Below, piece after piece: positions 20,572 to 32,971 of a stretch of 64,000 nt of DNA (position 1 is the stretch's first letter; every line of letters begins with the position of its first letter). A program made the translations under genes and the position numbers. A model generated the notes under the pieces. It searched no databases, was not told the DNA's origin, and saw only the letters and a program-made list of their open reading frames with translations. Where the stretch lies: NCBI GenBank assembly GCA_937873205.1, contig CALMVO010000122.1, positions 22,390 to 86,389 on the forward strand, given 5' to 3'. This DNA comes from an uncultured Acetobacteraceae bacterium (GTDB taxonomy: Bacteria; Pseudomonadota; Alphaproteobacteria; Acetobacterales; Acetobacteraceae).

Positions 20572-20960
20572 GGCTTTCCGGCACCCGCAGGGCAAGGATA
20601 AAGGGCTTGCAATGCGTCATGGATGGCAGGGCCGACCTGTCCGCGCAGCGCTTCGGTGTGGCCGGACAGCCAGCGCACCACCTGCTCGCGCAGCACATTG
20701 CCATTGCTGGGCGGTATGCAGATGGTCGGTGCCGCGCCAGACGCCCCGGCCGCGTCCTTCGTCGGCTCGGTCAGGGTGACGCCGTCGGCGACGCCGCTGA
20801 TATAGGCGTCGCAGACGGTCTGGCCGGCATGAGCCTGGCAGGTCTGGAAGAACCGCGAAGCCTGCATCGCGGTCAGCCGCTGCGCCTGGGCAGCCGAGCC
20901 CAGGCCGACATCGGCGCTCAGCACCACCGCCAGCAGCAATGCCTTTCGAGATTCGCTCAT
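20568..20960 (-). CDS. Rap1a/Tai-immunity-like exported protein
   Basis: Signal peptide, then [24 protein letters not shown] and [44 protein letters not shown]. Confidence 0.72.
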   Translation of the reverse strand: MSESRKALLLAVVLSADVGLGSAAQAQRLTAMQASRFFQTCQAHAGQTVCDAYISGVADGVTLTEPTKDAAGASGAAPTICIPPSNGNVLREQVVRWLSGHTEALRGQVGPAIHDALQALYPCPAGAGKP

Positions 20961-21199
20961 CCCACCACCTCGGTCGTGAAGGTTTCGATCACCATGTTGG
21001 CCAGCAGCCTGGCGCCCATCTCGTCGCCCTGGGCGCGGGCGCGGGCCGGGTCGGCCTCGTCCAGCTCCAGCTCTATCACTCGGCCGGCGCGGACTTCGCC
21101 GACATTGCCGAAGCCCAGCATGTGCAGCGCGTGCCCGATCGCCTTACCCGGCGGGTCGAGCACGCCGTCCTTCAGCATGACGGTGAGGCGCACCCTCAT
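20957..21199 (-). CDS. purS: phosphoribosylformylglycinamidine synthase subunit PurS
   Basis: [46 protein letters not shown]. Confidence 0.94.
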   Translation of the reverse strand: MRVRLTVMLKDGVLDPPGKAIGHALHMLGFGNVGEVRAGRVIELELDEADPARARAQGDEMGARLLANMVIETFTTEVVG

Positions 21200-21960
21200 T
21201 GCATGACCTCGGGACCCTTCATGTCGTTGTTGCCGGCCTCGGGCAGGATGCCGAGCCGGCGCGCCACCTCCTGGTAGGCCTCTTCGACCCGGCCCATGTC
21301 ACGCCGGAACCGGTCCTTGTCCAGCTTCTCGCTGGTCTTGGCGTCCCACAGACGGCAATTGTCGGGGCTGATCTCGTCGGCCAGCACCAGCCGCATGTCC
21401 TCGTTCTCCCACAGCCGGCCGAACTCCAGCTTGAAGTCGACCAGCGTGATGCCGACGCCCAGGAACAGCCCGGTGAGGAAATCGTTGATGCGCAGCGCCA
21501 GGGCGACGATGTCGTCCATGTCGGCGGTCGACGCCCAGCCGAACGCCGTGATGTGCTCCTCGGCCACCATAGGATCGTTCAGGCTGTCGTTCTTGTAATA
21601 GTACTCGAGGATCGAGCGCGGCAACCGGGTACCCTCGGGGATGCCAAGCCGCTTCGAGAGGCTGCCGGCGGCGACGTTGCGGATCACGATCTCCAGCGGG
21701 ATGATCTCGACCTCGCGGATCAGCTGCTCGCGCATGTTGAGGCGACGCACGAAATGGGTCGGCACGCCGATATCGTGCAGCCGCAGCATCAGGTGCTCGC
21801 TGATGCGGTTGTTCAGCACGCCCTTGCCGGTGATGATGCCCTTCTTCGCGCCGTTGCCGGCGGTGGCGTCGTCCTTGAAGTACTGCACCAGCGTGCCGGG
21901 CTCCGGACCCTCGAACAGGATCTTGGCCTTCCCCTCGTAGAGCTGTCTGCGGCGGGCCAT
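21196..21960 (-). CDS. purC: phosphoribosylaminoimidazolesuccinocarboxamide synthase
   Basis: [35 protein letters not shown] at 21960. Confidence 0.95.
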   Translation of the reverse strand: MARRRQLYEGKAKILFEGPEPGTLVQYFKDDATAGNGAKKGIITGKGVLNNRISEHLMLRLHDIGVPTHFVRRLNMREQLIREVEIIPLEIVIRNVAAGSLSKRLGIPEGTRLPRSILEYYYKNDSLNDPMVAEEHITAFGWASTADMDDIVALALRINDFLTGLFLGVGITLVDFKLEFGRLWENEDMRLVLADEISPDNCRLWDAKTSEKLDKDRFRRDMGRVEEAYQEVARRLGILPEAGNNDMKGPEVMQ

Positions 21961-22058
21961 ACGGATCCTCAAAGGCTGCGGGTGGGCCACGAGCCGGCGC
22001 GCGCGGTATATCAGCGCCGGGCACGCGAGGATACAGCGGGGGCGATCGCGGTCCCCGG

Positions 22059-22793
22059 TCAGGCGGCGGCAAAATCGACCAGGTCGAAGGGTACGCGATC
22101 GGGTGGCCCAGCCGCGAACACCCAGTTCGCCGGCAGCGCGCGGTCGGCCGGCAGGCCCACCAACGAGGCGTTGGTGGTACCGAAGCCCGAGCGCGGCGGA
22201 ATGTTGAGCTCGCTCCCCGCAGGCAGCGAGCGGTCCGACAGCAGCCCGGTCCAGCTGCCCCAGTCGGGCGGGCTCGGCGTCGCCGCGGTCTGGAACCGCG
22301 GCAGGTGCCGGGCGATGCGGGGGATCGTCATGTCGTCGGGGCCGGCGGTCGCCACCATGTGGATGCCGGACTCGAGCGAGGTGATCTCGGCATGACCGTA
22401 GCCGAGCCCGCACAGGTAGAAGGCGCGGTCCCGATCGGCGACGATCATGTTGTAGGAGCGGTAGCTCCCGGCGTCGGTGGCCGCGACGGCCCGCGCCGCC
22501 GCCTCGGCGGTCGGTTCCGCCAGCGCGATCAGCGGCAGCTCGCCGCGGGAGCGCTTGCCCGGCGCCGGACCCAGGCTGCCGACCCGGTTCAGCACCGCAG
22601 CCACCACGCCGCCGTCGCTCACCATGAGCCAGGAGCCGCCGCCCGGTACATCGCGAGGGCCCACCACGTGTTGGTGCGCCGGCCAGTGACGGGCCGGTGC
22701 CTCCCAGGCGCGATCGAGTCGCTCATCGCGGTTGGCCGCCAGCAGCAGCGGCCAGGGTTCGCCGGGAGTCGTGGAGACGATGACGGTGCACAC
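22059..22793 (-). CDS. NRDE/TANGO2-family protein
   Basis: [23 protein letters not shown] and [20 protein letters not shown]. Confidence 0.85.
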   Translation of the reverse strand: MCTVIVSTTPGEPWPLLLAANRDERLDRAWEAPARHWPAHQHVVGPRDVPGGGSWLMVSDGGVVAAVLNRVGSLGPAPGKRSRGELPLIALAEPTAEAAARAVAATDAGSYRSYNMIVADRDRAFYLCGLGYGHAEITSLESGIHMVATAGPDDMTIPRIARHLPRFQTAATPSPPDWGSWTGLLSDRSLPAGSELNIPPRSGFGTTNASLVGLPADRALPANWVFAAGPPDRVPFDLVDFAAA

Positions 22794-22892
22794 GATGGCT
22801 GGATTCCCGCAGCCGACGGGCTGCCACGGCTCTGGATTATGCCGCAGGCGGCCCGGGCGATATGCCGCAATGCGGCATGCGTCCGCGCGCTG

Positions 22893-24248
<1,356 letters not shown>

Positions 24249-24294
24249 CGGCGTTCTCCTGCGGCGGGTCGCTTTAGCAGGATGGCGGGAAAGG

Positions 24295-24403
24295 CCAAGG
24301 GCTCCGCCCCTGGACCCCGCTGGGGCCGGCGGCCCCAGACCCCTTTTATCTAGGTGGTTTCCAAAGGCGAGCCTTTGGCGGGGTCCAGGGGCAGAGCCCC
24401 TGG
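24295..24403. repeat. Modular palindromic repeat, site B (four hairpins: 24295..24313, 24320..24338, 24361..24378, 24385..24403)
   Basis: CCAAGGGC-TCC-GCCCCTGG; CTGGGGCC-GGC-GGCCCCAG; CCAAAGGC-GA-GCCTTTGG; CCAGGGGC-AGA-GCCCCTGG. Confidence 0.92.
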
Positions 24404-25621
24404 CCTTCCGATCCGACGACGAGCCGCGAACAGCGCGACCATCGAGACCAGGGCGGCGAAGGCGAGATAGAGCCCCGGGCTGCGCGGATCGCCGGTATAG
24501 GCAGTCAGCCAGGTGTTGATGGCGGGCGCGAAGCCGCCAAACAGGGTGATGCCGAGCGCGTAACCAACCGACAGCCCGATGCCGCGACGGTGCACCGGGA
24601 ACACCAGCCCCATGAAGCCGACCAGCGGCGCGTTGTAAGCGAGCCCGATCAGGGTGAGACCGAGTGGCAGCAGGAACAGCATGAGCTGGCCCGGCCAGTG
24701 TGTCAGCAGCATGAAGGCCGGATAGCCGACCAGCAGGGTCGCCAGGCAAGACAGCTGCATCGGCGCGATGCGGCGGGAGCGATCGAACGCCCGGGCAATC
24801 CGCAGCCGCAGCGGCGTGAAGGCGAGGATCACGGGATACAGCACCACCACCGAGGCCAGCGCCGAGCCGGTGCGCATGTGCAGCTGGGTGACGGCGTAGG
24901 TCGGCAGGTAGACGATCAGGTAGGTGAGAGCGGTGCCGATCGCCACCATGCCGGCGGCGATCGCGATGCCCGCAGGCGTCCCCGGGTCGCGCGAGGCCGG
25001 ATCCGGCTCCTGTCGCTCGAAGGCCGGCGCATCGCGCAGGCGGCGGCGCAGCAACAGGGCGAGCGGGCCGGCCAGCACGCCGAGCCCGAACGCGATCCGG
25101 AACGGCTGCACGTGCAGCAGCGCGCCCCCGGGCACGTCGCTCAGCAGCCACGCGACGCCGGCCGCGACCAGGCTGGCCACGTACTGGCTGGTGCCCTGCC
25201 AGCTCGCGGCGCGGGTCTCGTCGGCAGGCGAATGCTCGATCATCAGCGCCGTAGCGCTGCCGAATTCGCCGCCGAGCGCGAAGCCCTGCAAGAGCCGCGC
25301 GGCCAGGATGCCGCAGGGTGCGGCCAGCCCGATGACGGCGCGATCCGGCATCAGCGCCACCGCGGCGCCGGACAGCGTCATCAGCGAGACCGACAGCACC
25401 ATGCAGGCGGTGCGGCCGCGGCGGTCGGCGTAGGCGCCCAGCACCAGCGCGCCGACCGGCCGGGCCAGGAAGGAGACGCCGAACGTGCCGAAGGTCAGCA
25501 GCAACCTTGTGGTGGGATCGCGGCCGGGAAAGAAGGCGGCGGCGATCGCGGTGGCGAAGAAGCCGTAGACGACGAAATCGTAGAACTCGAGCGCGTTGCC
25601 GGCCGTGGCGCCGACGATCAT
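24350..25621 (-). CDS. MFS transporter (metabolite:H+ symporter-like); C-terminal tail encoded by the palindromic repeat
   Basis: NALEFYDFVVYGFFATAIAAAFFPG, GALVLGAYADRRGRT, EFGSATALMIEHSP; C-terminus GRPGALPLDPAKGSPLETT lies in repeat site B. Confidence 0.85.
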   Translation of the reverse strand: MIVGATAGNALEFYDFVVYGFFATAIAAAFFPGRDPTTRLLLTFGTFGVSFLARPVGALVLGAYADRRGRTACMVLSVSLMTLSGAAVALMPDRAVIGLAAPCGILAARLLQGFALGGEFGSATALMIEHSPADETRAASWQGTSQYVASLVAAGVAWLLSDVPGGALLHVQPFRIAFGLGVLAGPLALLLRRRLRDAPAFERQEPDPASRDPGTPAGIAIAAGMVAIGTALTYLIVYLPTYAVTQLHMRTGSALASVVVLYPVILAFTPLRLRIARAFDRSRRIAPMQLSCLATLLVGYPAFMLLTHWPGQLMLFLLPLGLTLIGLAYNAPLVGFMGLVFPVHRRGIGLSVGYALGITLFGGFAPAINTWLTAYTGDPRSPGLYLAFAALVSMVALFAARRRIGRPGALPLDPAKGSPLETT

Positions 25622-25661
25622 CAGCGCCCGGCTCGGTGGCGGGGGATTCGGCGCCGCCGTA

Positions 25662-27530
25662 CTACTCCCCAACCGCAGCGCCGCCGGGATGGCGCAGGTC
25701 GAGGCCGCCGAAATAGCCGGGCTCCCTGACCGCCAGCGACGGGCCACCTGCGAGGATGCCCTCGGCCGAGCCCCAGTTCGGGTAGGTCTTGAGCACGTAG
25801 CCCATCGCGGCGAGTTTCGCCGCCACGTCCGGCGAGAGCGCGCCGGCCTCGACCTGGACGGGTGCCGGCATCCACTGCTCGTGGACGCGGCGCATGTTGA
25901 CCGCCTGGGCGATGTCCTGGCCACCATCCAGCACGGCGAGGATGGCCTCCAGCGTAATGGTCGGGATGCGCGAGCCACCGGGGCTGCCGATCACCATCAC
26001 CACATGCCCGTCCCGCGACAGGATGGTGGGCGACATCGAGGACAGCGGCGTCTTGCCCGGCGCGATGGCATTGGCCTCGGCGCCAACCAGGCCGAACATG
26101 TTGGACGTGCCGGGCTTGGAGGAGAAGTCGTCCATCTCGTCGTTCAGCACGATGCCGGTGCCGGGCGCCATGACCTCTGCGCCGAAATAACCGTTCAGCG
26201 TGTAGGTCATCGAGACGGCGCGGCCATCTTTGTCCACGATCGAGAAGTGGGTGGTCTCGGTCCGCTCGTGACCGGTTGGCGCGGCGGCGGTGGCGGCATG
26301 CGGCATCGGGTCGAGTGGGGTGAGGTCGCCCGACGGCACCGCGCGGTCGGTGGGGGTGTCGGCGCGGATGGCGGCGGCATAGGCAGGCGAGAGCAGCCTG
26401 GCGACGGGATCCTTGACGAAGGCCGGGTCGCCGAGATCCTGACGGTCGGCATAGGTGTGCCGCATCGCCTCGATCTGGCGCTGCAGGCCGGCCGGGCTGC
26501 GCAGGCCCAGCGTCTGCAGGTGGTCGCCGTCCAGGATGTCCAGCATCTCGCAGATGGCGACGCCTCCACCACTCGGCGGCGGCGCGGTGTCGATGGTGAA
26601 GCCGTGATAGCGGCAGGTGAGCGGCGGCAACGTGCGGGTGTGGTAGCCGGTGAAGTCGGCTGGCGACAGGATGCCGCCACCCTTCTGGCTGGCGGCGACG
26701 ATGCCGGCGGCGATCGGGCCGCGATAGAAGGCGTCCGCGCCCTTGTCGGCGATCTGCTGCAGCGAGCGGGCGAGGTCGGCCTGCACCAGCCGGTCGCCGA
26801 CCTGGTACGGCGTGCCGTCCGGACGGAGGAAGATCTTGGCCGAGGCGGGGTCGGCGGCAAAGCCGGCGGTCGCCGTCCGCAGCAGCATGACGTCGTTGGG
26901 CGCCAGCACGAAGCCGTCACGGGCGAGGGCGATCGCCGGCTCCATCACCGTCCGGCGGTCGAGGTGGCCCCAGCGCCGCAGCGCCTCGTCCATCCCCGCG
27001 ACGGTGCCGGGGACGGCCACCGCCGTCCAGCCGTGACGCGACAGGCCGGGGACGACCCGGCCCTGCGCGTCCTGATACATCGTGGCGGTGGCGGCGAGTG
27101 GCGCCTTCTCGCGGAAGTCGAGGAAGATGCCTTGGCCGTCCGGCTGGTGCAGCACCAGGAAGCCGCCGCCGCCCAGGTTGCCGGCGGCCGGATAGACCAC
27201 CGCCAGCGCGTAGGCCACGGCGACAGTGGCATCGACCGCGTTGCCGCCCTGCGCCAGGATCCGGGCGCCAACCTCGGAAGCGAGCGACTGTGCCGTCACC
27301 ACCATGCCGTGCAGGCCGCGCACCGGCACCGGCACCGGGCCGGGCGCGGTATTGGGGCCGAAGCTCAGCGGGTCGGCGGCGGCGCCGCGGCCGGCGGCCG
27401 CACCCGGCGGCGTTCCGCCCTGGCCGGGGGGACTTGCAGGGGCTGCCGCGCCACCATCCGGAGCCAGTGCGAGCGATGCGGCGAGCGCCACGGCGGCGAG
27501 GCGCCGGCGGGCAAGCGGCGTGTGGCTCAC
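25662..27530 (-). CDS. ggt: gamma-glutamyltransferase
   Basis: VTAQSLASEVGARILAQGGNAVDATVAVAYALAVVYP; ETTHFSIVDKDGRAVSMTYTLN; GTG start at 27530. Confidence 0.93.
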   Translation of the reverse strand: MSHTPLARRRLAAVALAASLALAPDGGAAAPASPPGQGGTPPGAAAGRGAAADPLSFGPNTAPGPVPVPVRGLHGMVVTAQSLASEVGARILAQGGNAVDATVAVAYALAVVYPAAGNLGGGGFLVLHQPDGQGIFLDFREKAPLAATATMYQDAQGRVVPGLSRHGWTAVAVPGTVAGMDEALRRWGHLDRRTVMEPAIALARDGFVLAPNDVMLLRTATAGFAADPASAKIFLRPDGTPYQVGDRLVQADLARSLQQIADKGADAFYRGPIAAGIVAASQKGGGILSPADFTGYHTRTLPPLTCRYHGFTIDTAPPPSGGGVAICEMLDILDGDHLQTLGLRSPAGLQRQIEAMRHTYADRQDLGDPAFVKDPVARLLSPAYAAAIRADTPTDRAVPSGDLTPLDPMPHAATAAAPTGHERTETTHFSIVDKDGRAVSMTYTLNGYFGAEVMAPGTGIVLNDEMDDFSSKPGTSNMFGLVGAEANAIAPGKTPLSSMSPTILSRDGHVVMVIGSPGGSRIPTITLEAILAVLDGGQDIAQAVNMRRVHEQWMPAPVQVEAGALSPDVAAKLAAMGYVLKTYPNWGSAEGILAGGPSLAVREPGYFGGLDLRHPGGAAVGE

Positions 27531-28342
27531 GCGGCGTCCGCGTAGGGCGGCTTGTGCAGCCCGGCGGGAGAGAGGGTGAAGATCTCGCACCCCGTCTCGG
27601 TGACGCCGACCATATGCTCGAACTGCGCCGACAGGCTGCGGTCGCGGGTGACTGCGGTCCAACCGTCGTCGAGGATCTTCACGTCGGGCCGGCCTGCGTT
27701 CACCATCGGCTCGACGGTGAAGAACATGCCCGGGCGCAGCATGGTGCCCTCGCCCGGCCGGCCGAAATGCAGGATGTTCGGCGAACTGTGGAACTGCCGG
27801 CCGATGCCGTGGCCGCAGAAGTCGCGCACCACCGAAAAGCGTTTCGGCTCGACGAAGCTTTGGATGGCGTGGCCGATATCGCCGACCCGCGCGCCCGGCC
27901 TGATCGCCTGGAGGCCACGCATCAGCGAGTCGTAGGTGACGTCGATCAGCATGGCGGCACGGCGCGAGGGGGTGCCCGCCACATACATGCGGCTGGTGTC
28001 GCCATGCCAGCCATCGACGATGGAGGTGACGTCGATGTTCAGCACGTCGCCGTCCTGCAGCCGGCGGTCGCCGGGGATTCCGTGACACACCACGTGGTTG
28101 ATGGAGATGCAGCAGGATTTCGGATAGCCGCGATAGTTCAGCGTGGCGGGGATGGCGCCGCGGGCCAGCGTGTAGTCATGGATCAGGCGATCGAGCGCTT
28201 CGGTGGTGACGCCGACCTGCACGTGCGGCGTGATCATGTCGAGGGTCTCGGCGGCGAGCTGGCCGGCCGCCCGCATGCCGGCGAAGTCCGCCTCCGAATG
28301 GATGATGATCCGACGCCCATCCGCTTCGCCGTCCATCGCCAC
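27527..28342 (-). CDS. map: type I methionyl aminopeptidase
   Basis: CCISINHVVCHGIPGDRRLQDGDVLNIDVT, VVRDFCGHGIGRQFHSSPNILHF. Confidence 0.95.
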   Translation of the reverse strand: MAMDGEADGRRIIIHSEADFAGMRAAGQLAAETLDMITPHVQVGVTTEALDRLIHDYTLARGAIPATLNYRGYPKSCCISINHVVCHGIPGDRRLQDGDVLNIDVTSIVDGWHGDTSRMYVAGTPSRRAAMLIDVTYDSLMRGLQAIRPGARVGDIGHAIQSFVEPKRFSVVRDFCGHGIGRQFHSSPNILHFGRPGEGTMLRPGMFFTVEPMVNAGRPDVKILDDGWTAVTRDRSLSAQFEHMVGVTETGCEIFTLSPAGLHKPPYADAA

Positions 28343-28484
28343 GTCCCCCGCCTACAGGCCAGCCTCGGGCTCGGTCCGGCCGGTGACCCGCCGCCGCTAT
28401 ACGCCGCCCATCAAGATGCGCGGGCCGCCGATCCGGTGCAAGGAGTCGGCGGGCGTTGCGCGACCGGAGGATCGTGCCGGCGCG

Positions 28485-29702
28485 TCAGCCCTTCTGGACG
28501 CGGCCGCGCCAGCCGTGATGGCGCGTGCCGTAGGCCATGGCGGTGGCGGAATGGATGCGGGCGCCGATCAGGGACAGACGGCTGAAGTGGCCACGGCCGT
28601 GCGGCGCCACCGACGCCGCGGCGGGCATTACCGCCTGCGTGGTGACCAGCCGCAGCACCAGGCGGCCATGCGAGCGAACCATCACGTGCCGGCGCTGCAG
28701 CGGGACGGGATCGTCGCCGATCGTCTCGGATGCGAGCAGCATGGCCGGACGGCGGGCCCGCGCGTGCGGCATGACCGGGACTCCCTCCTGCTGGAAGGCC
28801 TGGTCGAGCAAGGCGGTCATCACCGCGCTGCGCTGCGGGTTGCTGCTGGCACCCAGCACCACGCCAATCAGGCGGACGTTGCCGCGCACCGCCGAGGTGA
28901 CCAGGTTGCGGCCGCCGGCGAGCGTGTAGCCGGTCTTGAGCCCGTCGGCGCCGGGATAGGTGATCAGCATCGAATCGTGGTTCATGACCTCGCGGCCATG
29001 GAACATGAAAGCCGGTACCGAAAAGTAGTGATACTGCTCGGGGAAGTCCTGGATCAGGTGCCGGGCCAGGGTTGCGAAGTCGCGGGCGGTGGACACCTGG
29101 TCCGGGTCCGGCAGACCGGAGGCGTTGCGGAAGGTGGTGCTGGTCATGCCGAGCAGGCGCGCCTTCTGCGTCATCAGCTGCGCGAACTGCTGCTCGTCGC
29201 CCTGGGCCAGCAGCTCACCCAGTGCGCAGGCGGCATCGTTCGCCGACTTGGTGACCAGGCCCAGGATCGCCTGCTCGACGGTGAGGTAGCTGCCCGGCAC
29301 CAGGTCGAGCTTGGACGGTTCCATCGATGCGGCGTGGGCGGAGACCGGCACCGCCTGATCGAGCGAGATGCGGTTCTGGCGCAACGCGTCGAAGGCCAGG
29401 TAGAGCGTCATCAGCTTGGTCAGGCTGGCGGGGTAGCGCTGCAGGTCCGGGTTCGCCTGCTGCAGCACGGCGCCGGAGGAGGCGTCCATCACGAAGGTGC
29501 TCAGCTGGCCGACATACTGCGCGCGGGCGGCGACGGGGGTGAGCAGGCCAGCCCCGCCGGCCAGGACCGGAAGGGCGCCGAGCACGGCCAGCATTGTGGT
29601 CCGCAGCATGCCGGTCCGGCGGGACGCCGCGGGACCATGTCCGCGGGCGGGACCGGAGTACGCCAGAGCGATGGCGTGAGGACCCTTGCAGTCCGGAGTC
29701 AT
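28485..29702 (-). CDS. D-alanyl-D-alanine carboxypeptidase family protein (serine, DacA/SpoVD type)
   Basis: QRYPASLTKLMTLYLAFDAL (SxxK), TKSANDAACALGE (SxN), DGLKTGYTLAGG (KTG). Confidence 0.9.
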   Translation of the reverse strand: MTPDCKGPHAIALAYSGPARGHGPAASRRTGMLRTTMLAVLGALPVLAGGAGLLTPVAARAQYVGQLSTFVMDASSGAVLQQANPDLQRYPASLTKLMTLYLAFDALRQNRISLDQAVPVSAHAASMEPSKLDLVPGSYLTVEQAILGLVTKSANDAACALGELLAQGDEQQFAQLMTQKARLLGMTSTTFRNASGLPDPDQVSTARDFATLARHLIQDFPEQYHYFSVPAFMFHGREVMNHDSMLITYPGADGLKTGYTLAGGRNLVTSAVRGNVRLIGVVLGASSNPQRSAVMTALLDQAFQQEGVPVMPHARARRPAMLLASETIGDDPVPLQRRHVMVRSHGRLVLRLVTTQAVMPAAASVAPHGRGHFSRLSLIGARIHSATAMAYGTRHHGWRGRVQKG

Positions 29703-29967
29703 CTGATCCCCCTCGTCGGTGCCAGCGATAGTATGGACGCCCAAACATTTCGTCCAGGTTAATTCGGGGAACGTCAATAGCTTGGCAATGAACCGGGGGC
29801 CGGGTCGGCAACGTAGCGCGAACACGAGGCGCGGCTGGGCGGCAGCGGGCGCGCCGCGCCATCTTCGCCGCGGGGGCTTTCATGGCGGGTTTGACATCCA
29901 ATATGCTGCCGCCATGCGCTTCGACCACACCTCCCAGGGCTTTCCTCCGGCCGGACGGCCCGCGGCG

Positions 29968-30297
29968 ATGAGCGACGGCGACAAGACCAACACCCCGGAC
30001 TCCCCCAATGTCGGCGTGGTGGTCAAGACGCGGCCGCGGACCCGTAAGCCGGCAATGTACAAGGTCTTGATGCTTAACGACGACTACACGCCGATGGAGT
30101 TCGTCGTGCACGTGCTGGAGCGGTTCTTCCAGAAGTCTCGCGACGAGGCGACCCGCATCATGCTGCACGTCCACAAGCGCGGCGTCGGCGTCTGCGGGGC
30201 CTATACCTACGAGGTGGCCGAGACCAAGGTGACTCAGGTGATGGACCTGGCCCGGCAGAACCAGCATCCGCTGCAATGCACGATCGAGAAGGATTGA
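29968..30297 (+). CDS. clpS: ATP-dependent Clp protease adaptor ClpS
   Basis: [52 protein letters not shown]. Confidence 0.95.
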   Translation: MSDGDKTNTPDSPNVGVVVKTRPRTRKPAMYKVLMLNDDYTPMEFVVHVLERFFQKSRDEATRIMLHVHKRGVGVCGAYTYEVAETKVTQVMDLARQNQHPLQCTIEKD

Positions 30298-30548
30298 GCG
30301 ACGTCCCAACGCCGCGCCATGGGCGGTCGAGACGTGCCGACCGGGCTCGCAAACCCGCCCCCGATCACCATCTTGATGCCGGCCGTGGCGGTTTGGGACG
30401 TAGCACGGACCACCCTGATGTATACCGGATTTTTACTGGCCTTCTGCTGAATTCCATCCAAGGATGACACGGACGCGACAAGACGGTTGCGACAGGTGGT
30501 CCGGGAGCGGCGGCCAGCTTTGGGTTTGAGCGGCGAAGGAGCGTCAAA

Positions 30549-32888
30549 ATGCTGTCACGCAACCTCGAACAGACGCTGCACCGTGCCCTGTCGCTCGCGG
30601 GCGATCGCCGGCACGAATATGCGACGCTCGAGCATCTGCTGCTGGGATTGGTCGATGACGGAGACGCGGCGACGGTGCTGCGTGCCTGCGGCGTCGACCT
30701 CGACAAGCTGCGCGCGGATCTCACCGAGTTCCTGGACAAGGACCTGGCCGGGCTGGCGTCCGACCGCTCCAGCGAGCCGAAGCCGACCGCGGCGTTCCAG
30801 CGCGTCGTGCAGCGCGCCGCGATCCATGTGCAGTCCTCCGGCCGCGACGAGGTCACGGGCGCCAATGTCCTGGTGGCGCTGTTCTCCGAGCGCGAGAGCC
30901 ACGCGGTCTATTTCCTGCAGCTGCAGGACATGACCCGGCTCGACGCGGTCAATTTCATCAGCCACGGCATCGCCAAGGCGCCCGGACGCACCGCGTCGCG
31001 GCCGGCTACCGGCCAGGCGAGCGGCAGCGACGGTCCCGAGAACGAGCGCGAGGAGCGCGGCCGCGGCAACGCCAAGCAGCAGGACGGGCTGTCCGCCTAT
31101 TGCGTGAACCTCAACAAGAAGGCGCTCGCCGGCAAGATCGACCCGCTGATCGGCCGTGACCAGGAGATCGAGCGCACCATCCAGATCCTGTGCCGGCGCA
31201 CCAAGAACAACCCGCTCTACGTGGGCGATCCGGGCGTCGGCAAGACCGCGATCGCCGAGGGGCTGGCCAAGCGGATCGTCGAGAACGACGTGCCGGAGGT
31301 GCTGGCCAAGTCGACCATCTACGCGCTCGACATGGGAGCGCTGCTGGCCGGCACCCGCTACCGCGGCGACTTCGAGGAGCGGCTGAAGGCGGTCGTGACC
31401 GAGCTCGAGGCCAACCCCGGTGGTATCCTGTTCATCGACGAGATCCATACCGTGATCGGTGCCGGAGCCACCTCGGGCGGCGCCATGGACGCCTCGAACC
31501 TGCTGAAGCCGGCGCTGGCCCAGGGCACGCTGCGCTGCATCGGGTCCACGACCTACAAGGAGTTCCGGCAGCACTTCGAGAAGGACCGGGCGCTGGTGCG
31601 GCGGTTCCAGAAGATCGACGTCAACGAGCCGTCGGTCGAGGATGCGGTCAAGATCCTGCGCGGGCTCAAGGTCAACTACGAGAAGCACCACAAGGTGTCC
31701 TACACCGACGATGCGATCCGCGCCGCGGTCGAACTGGCCGTGAAGTACATCCACGACCGCAAGCTTCCCGACAAGGCGATCGACGTGATCGACGAGGCCG
31801 GCGCGTCGCGGATGCTCCAGCCGGAGGAGAAGCGCCGCAAGGTGGTGACGCTGCGCGACGTCGAGGAGATCGTGGCAAAGATTGCCCGCATTCCGCCAAA
31901 GAGCGTATCGGCGGACGACAAGGAGACCCTGCGTTCGCTGGAGCGCGACCTGAAGTCGATGGTATTCGGCCAGGACCGCGCCATCGAGGCGTTGGCGGCG
32001 GCGATCAAGCTGTCCCGTGCCGGGTTGCGCGAGGCCGAGAAGCCGATCGGCAACTACTTGTTCTCAGGACCGACCGGCGTCGGCAAGACCGAGGTGGCCA
32101 AGCAGCTGGCCTCGACGCTCGGCATCGAGCTGATCCGCTTCGACATGTCTGAATACATGGAGCGGCACTCGATCTCGCGGCTGATCGGGGCACCCCCGGG
32201 CTATGTCGGCTTCGACCAGGGCGGGTTGCTCACGGACAGCATCGACCAGCACCCGCACGCGGTGCTGCTGCTGGACGAGATCGAGAAGGCGCATGTCGAC
32301 CTCTACAACATCCTGCTGCAGGTGATGGACCACGGGAAGCTTACCGACCATAACGGCAAGACGGTCGATTTCAGGAACGTCATCCTGATCATGACCACGA
32401 ATGCCGGTGCGGCCGACCTCACCCGCGAGGCGATCGGCTTCGGGCGCGACAACCGCGCCGGCGAGGACGAGGAGGCGATCAAGCGCATCTTCACGCCGGA
32501 GTTTCGCAACCGGCTGGACGCCATCATCCCGTTCGCCGGCCTGACCCCGGAGATCGTCGGCCGCGTGGTGGAAAAGTTCGTCCTCCAGCTCGAGGCGCAG
32601 CTCGCCGATCGCAACGTGACCATCGAGGTGTCGTCGTCGGCCAAGGAATGGCTGGCCGAACGTGGCTACGACAGACTCTATGGCGCCCGTCCGCTGGCCC
32701 GCGTGATCCAGGAGCACATCAAGAAGCCGCTGGCAGAGGAGCTGCTGTTCGGGTCCCTGGTGCATGGCGGCGCCGTGAAGGTGACGCTGAAGGACGGGAA
32801 GCTCGCCTTCGACTTCATCGAGAACCCCGCACCGATGCCCGAGCCGGAAGAGGACGGCTCCGAGCGCGAGGCGGAGATCGCCGACTAG
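30549..32888 (+). CDS. clpA: ATP-dependent Clp protease ATP-binding subunit ClpA
   Basis: Two AAA domains ([30 protein letters not shown]) and Clp_N; stop TAG at 32886 coincides with the palindromic element. Confidence 0.96.
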   Translation: MLSRNLEQTLHRALSLAGDRRHEYATLEHLLLGLVDDGDAATVLRACGVDLDKLRADLTEFLDKDLAGLASDRSSEPKPTAAFQRVVQRAAIHVQSSGRDEVTGANVLVALFSERESHAVYFLQLQDMTRLDAVNFISHGIAKAPGRTASRPATGQASGSDGPENEREERGRGNAKQQDGLSAYCVNLNKKALAGKIDPLIGRDQEIERTIQILCRRTKNNPLYVGDPGVGKTAIAEGLAKRIVENDVPEVLAKSTIYALDMGALLAGTRYRGDFEERLKAVVTELEANPGGILFIDEIHTVIGAGATSGGAMDASNLLKPALAQGTLRCIGSTTYKEFRQHFEKDRALVRRFQKIDVNEPSVEDAVKILRGLKVNYEKHHKVSYTDDAIRAAVELAVKYIHDRKLPDKAIDVIDEAGASRMLQPEEKRRKVVTLRDVEEIVAKIARIPPKSVSADDKETLRSLERDLKSMVFGQDRAIEALAAAIKLSRAGLREAEKPIGNYLFSGPTGVGKTEVAKQLASTLGIELIRFDMSEYMERHSISRLIGAPPGYVGFDQGGLLTDSIDQHPHAVLLLDEIEKAHVDLYNILLQVMDHGKLTDHNGKTVDFRNVILIMTTNAGAADLTREAIGFGRDNRAGEDEEAIKRIFTPEFRNRLDAIIPFAGLTPEIVGRVVEKFVLQLEAQLADRNVTIEVSSSAKEWLAERGYDRLYGARPLARVIQEHIKKPLAEELLFGSLVHGGAVKVTLKDGKLAFDFIENPAPMPEPEEDGSEREAEIAD

Positions 32889-32947
32889 AGGATGATCCGA
32901 TCGCTTAGGCTCACGGATCATCCTCTAACTTGTTGTTCTGACGAGCC
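32886..32947 (+). mobile_element. MITE-like palindromic element, copy 2 (truncated: first stem-loop plus linker only)
   Basis: TAGAGGATGATCCGATCGCTTAGGCTCACGGATCATCCTCTAACTTGTTGTTCTGACGAGC; identity to copy 1 ends at GACGAGC. Confidence 0.9.
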
Positions 32948-32971
32948 CGGGGCGGGGGCCGGACCCCTGCC

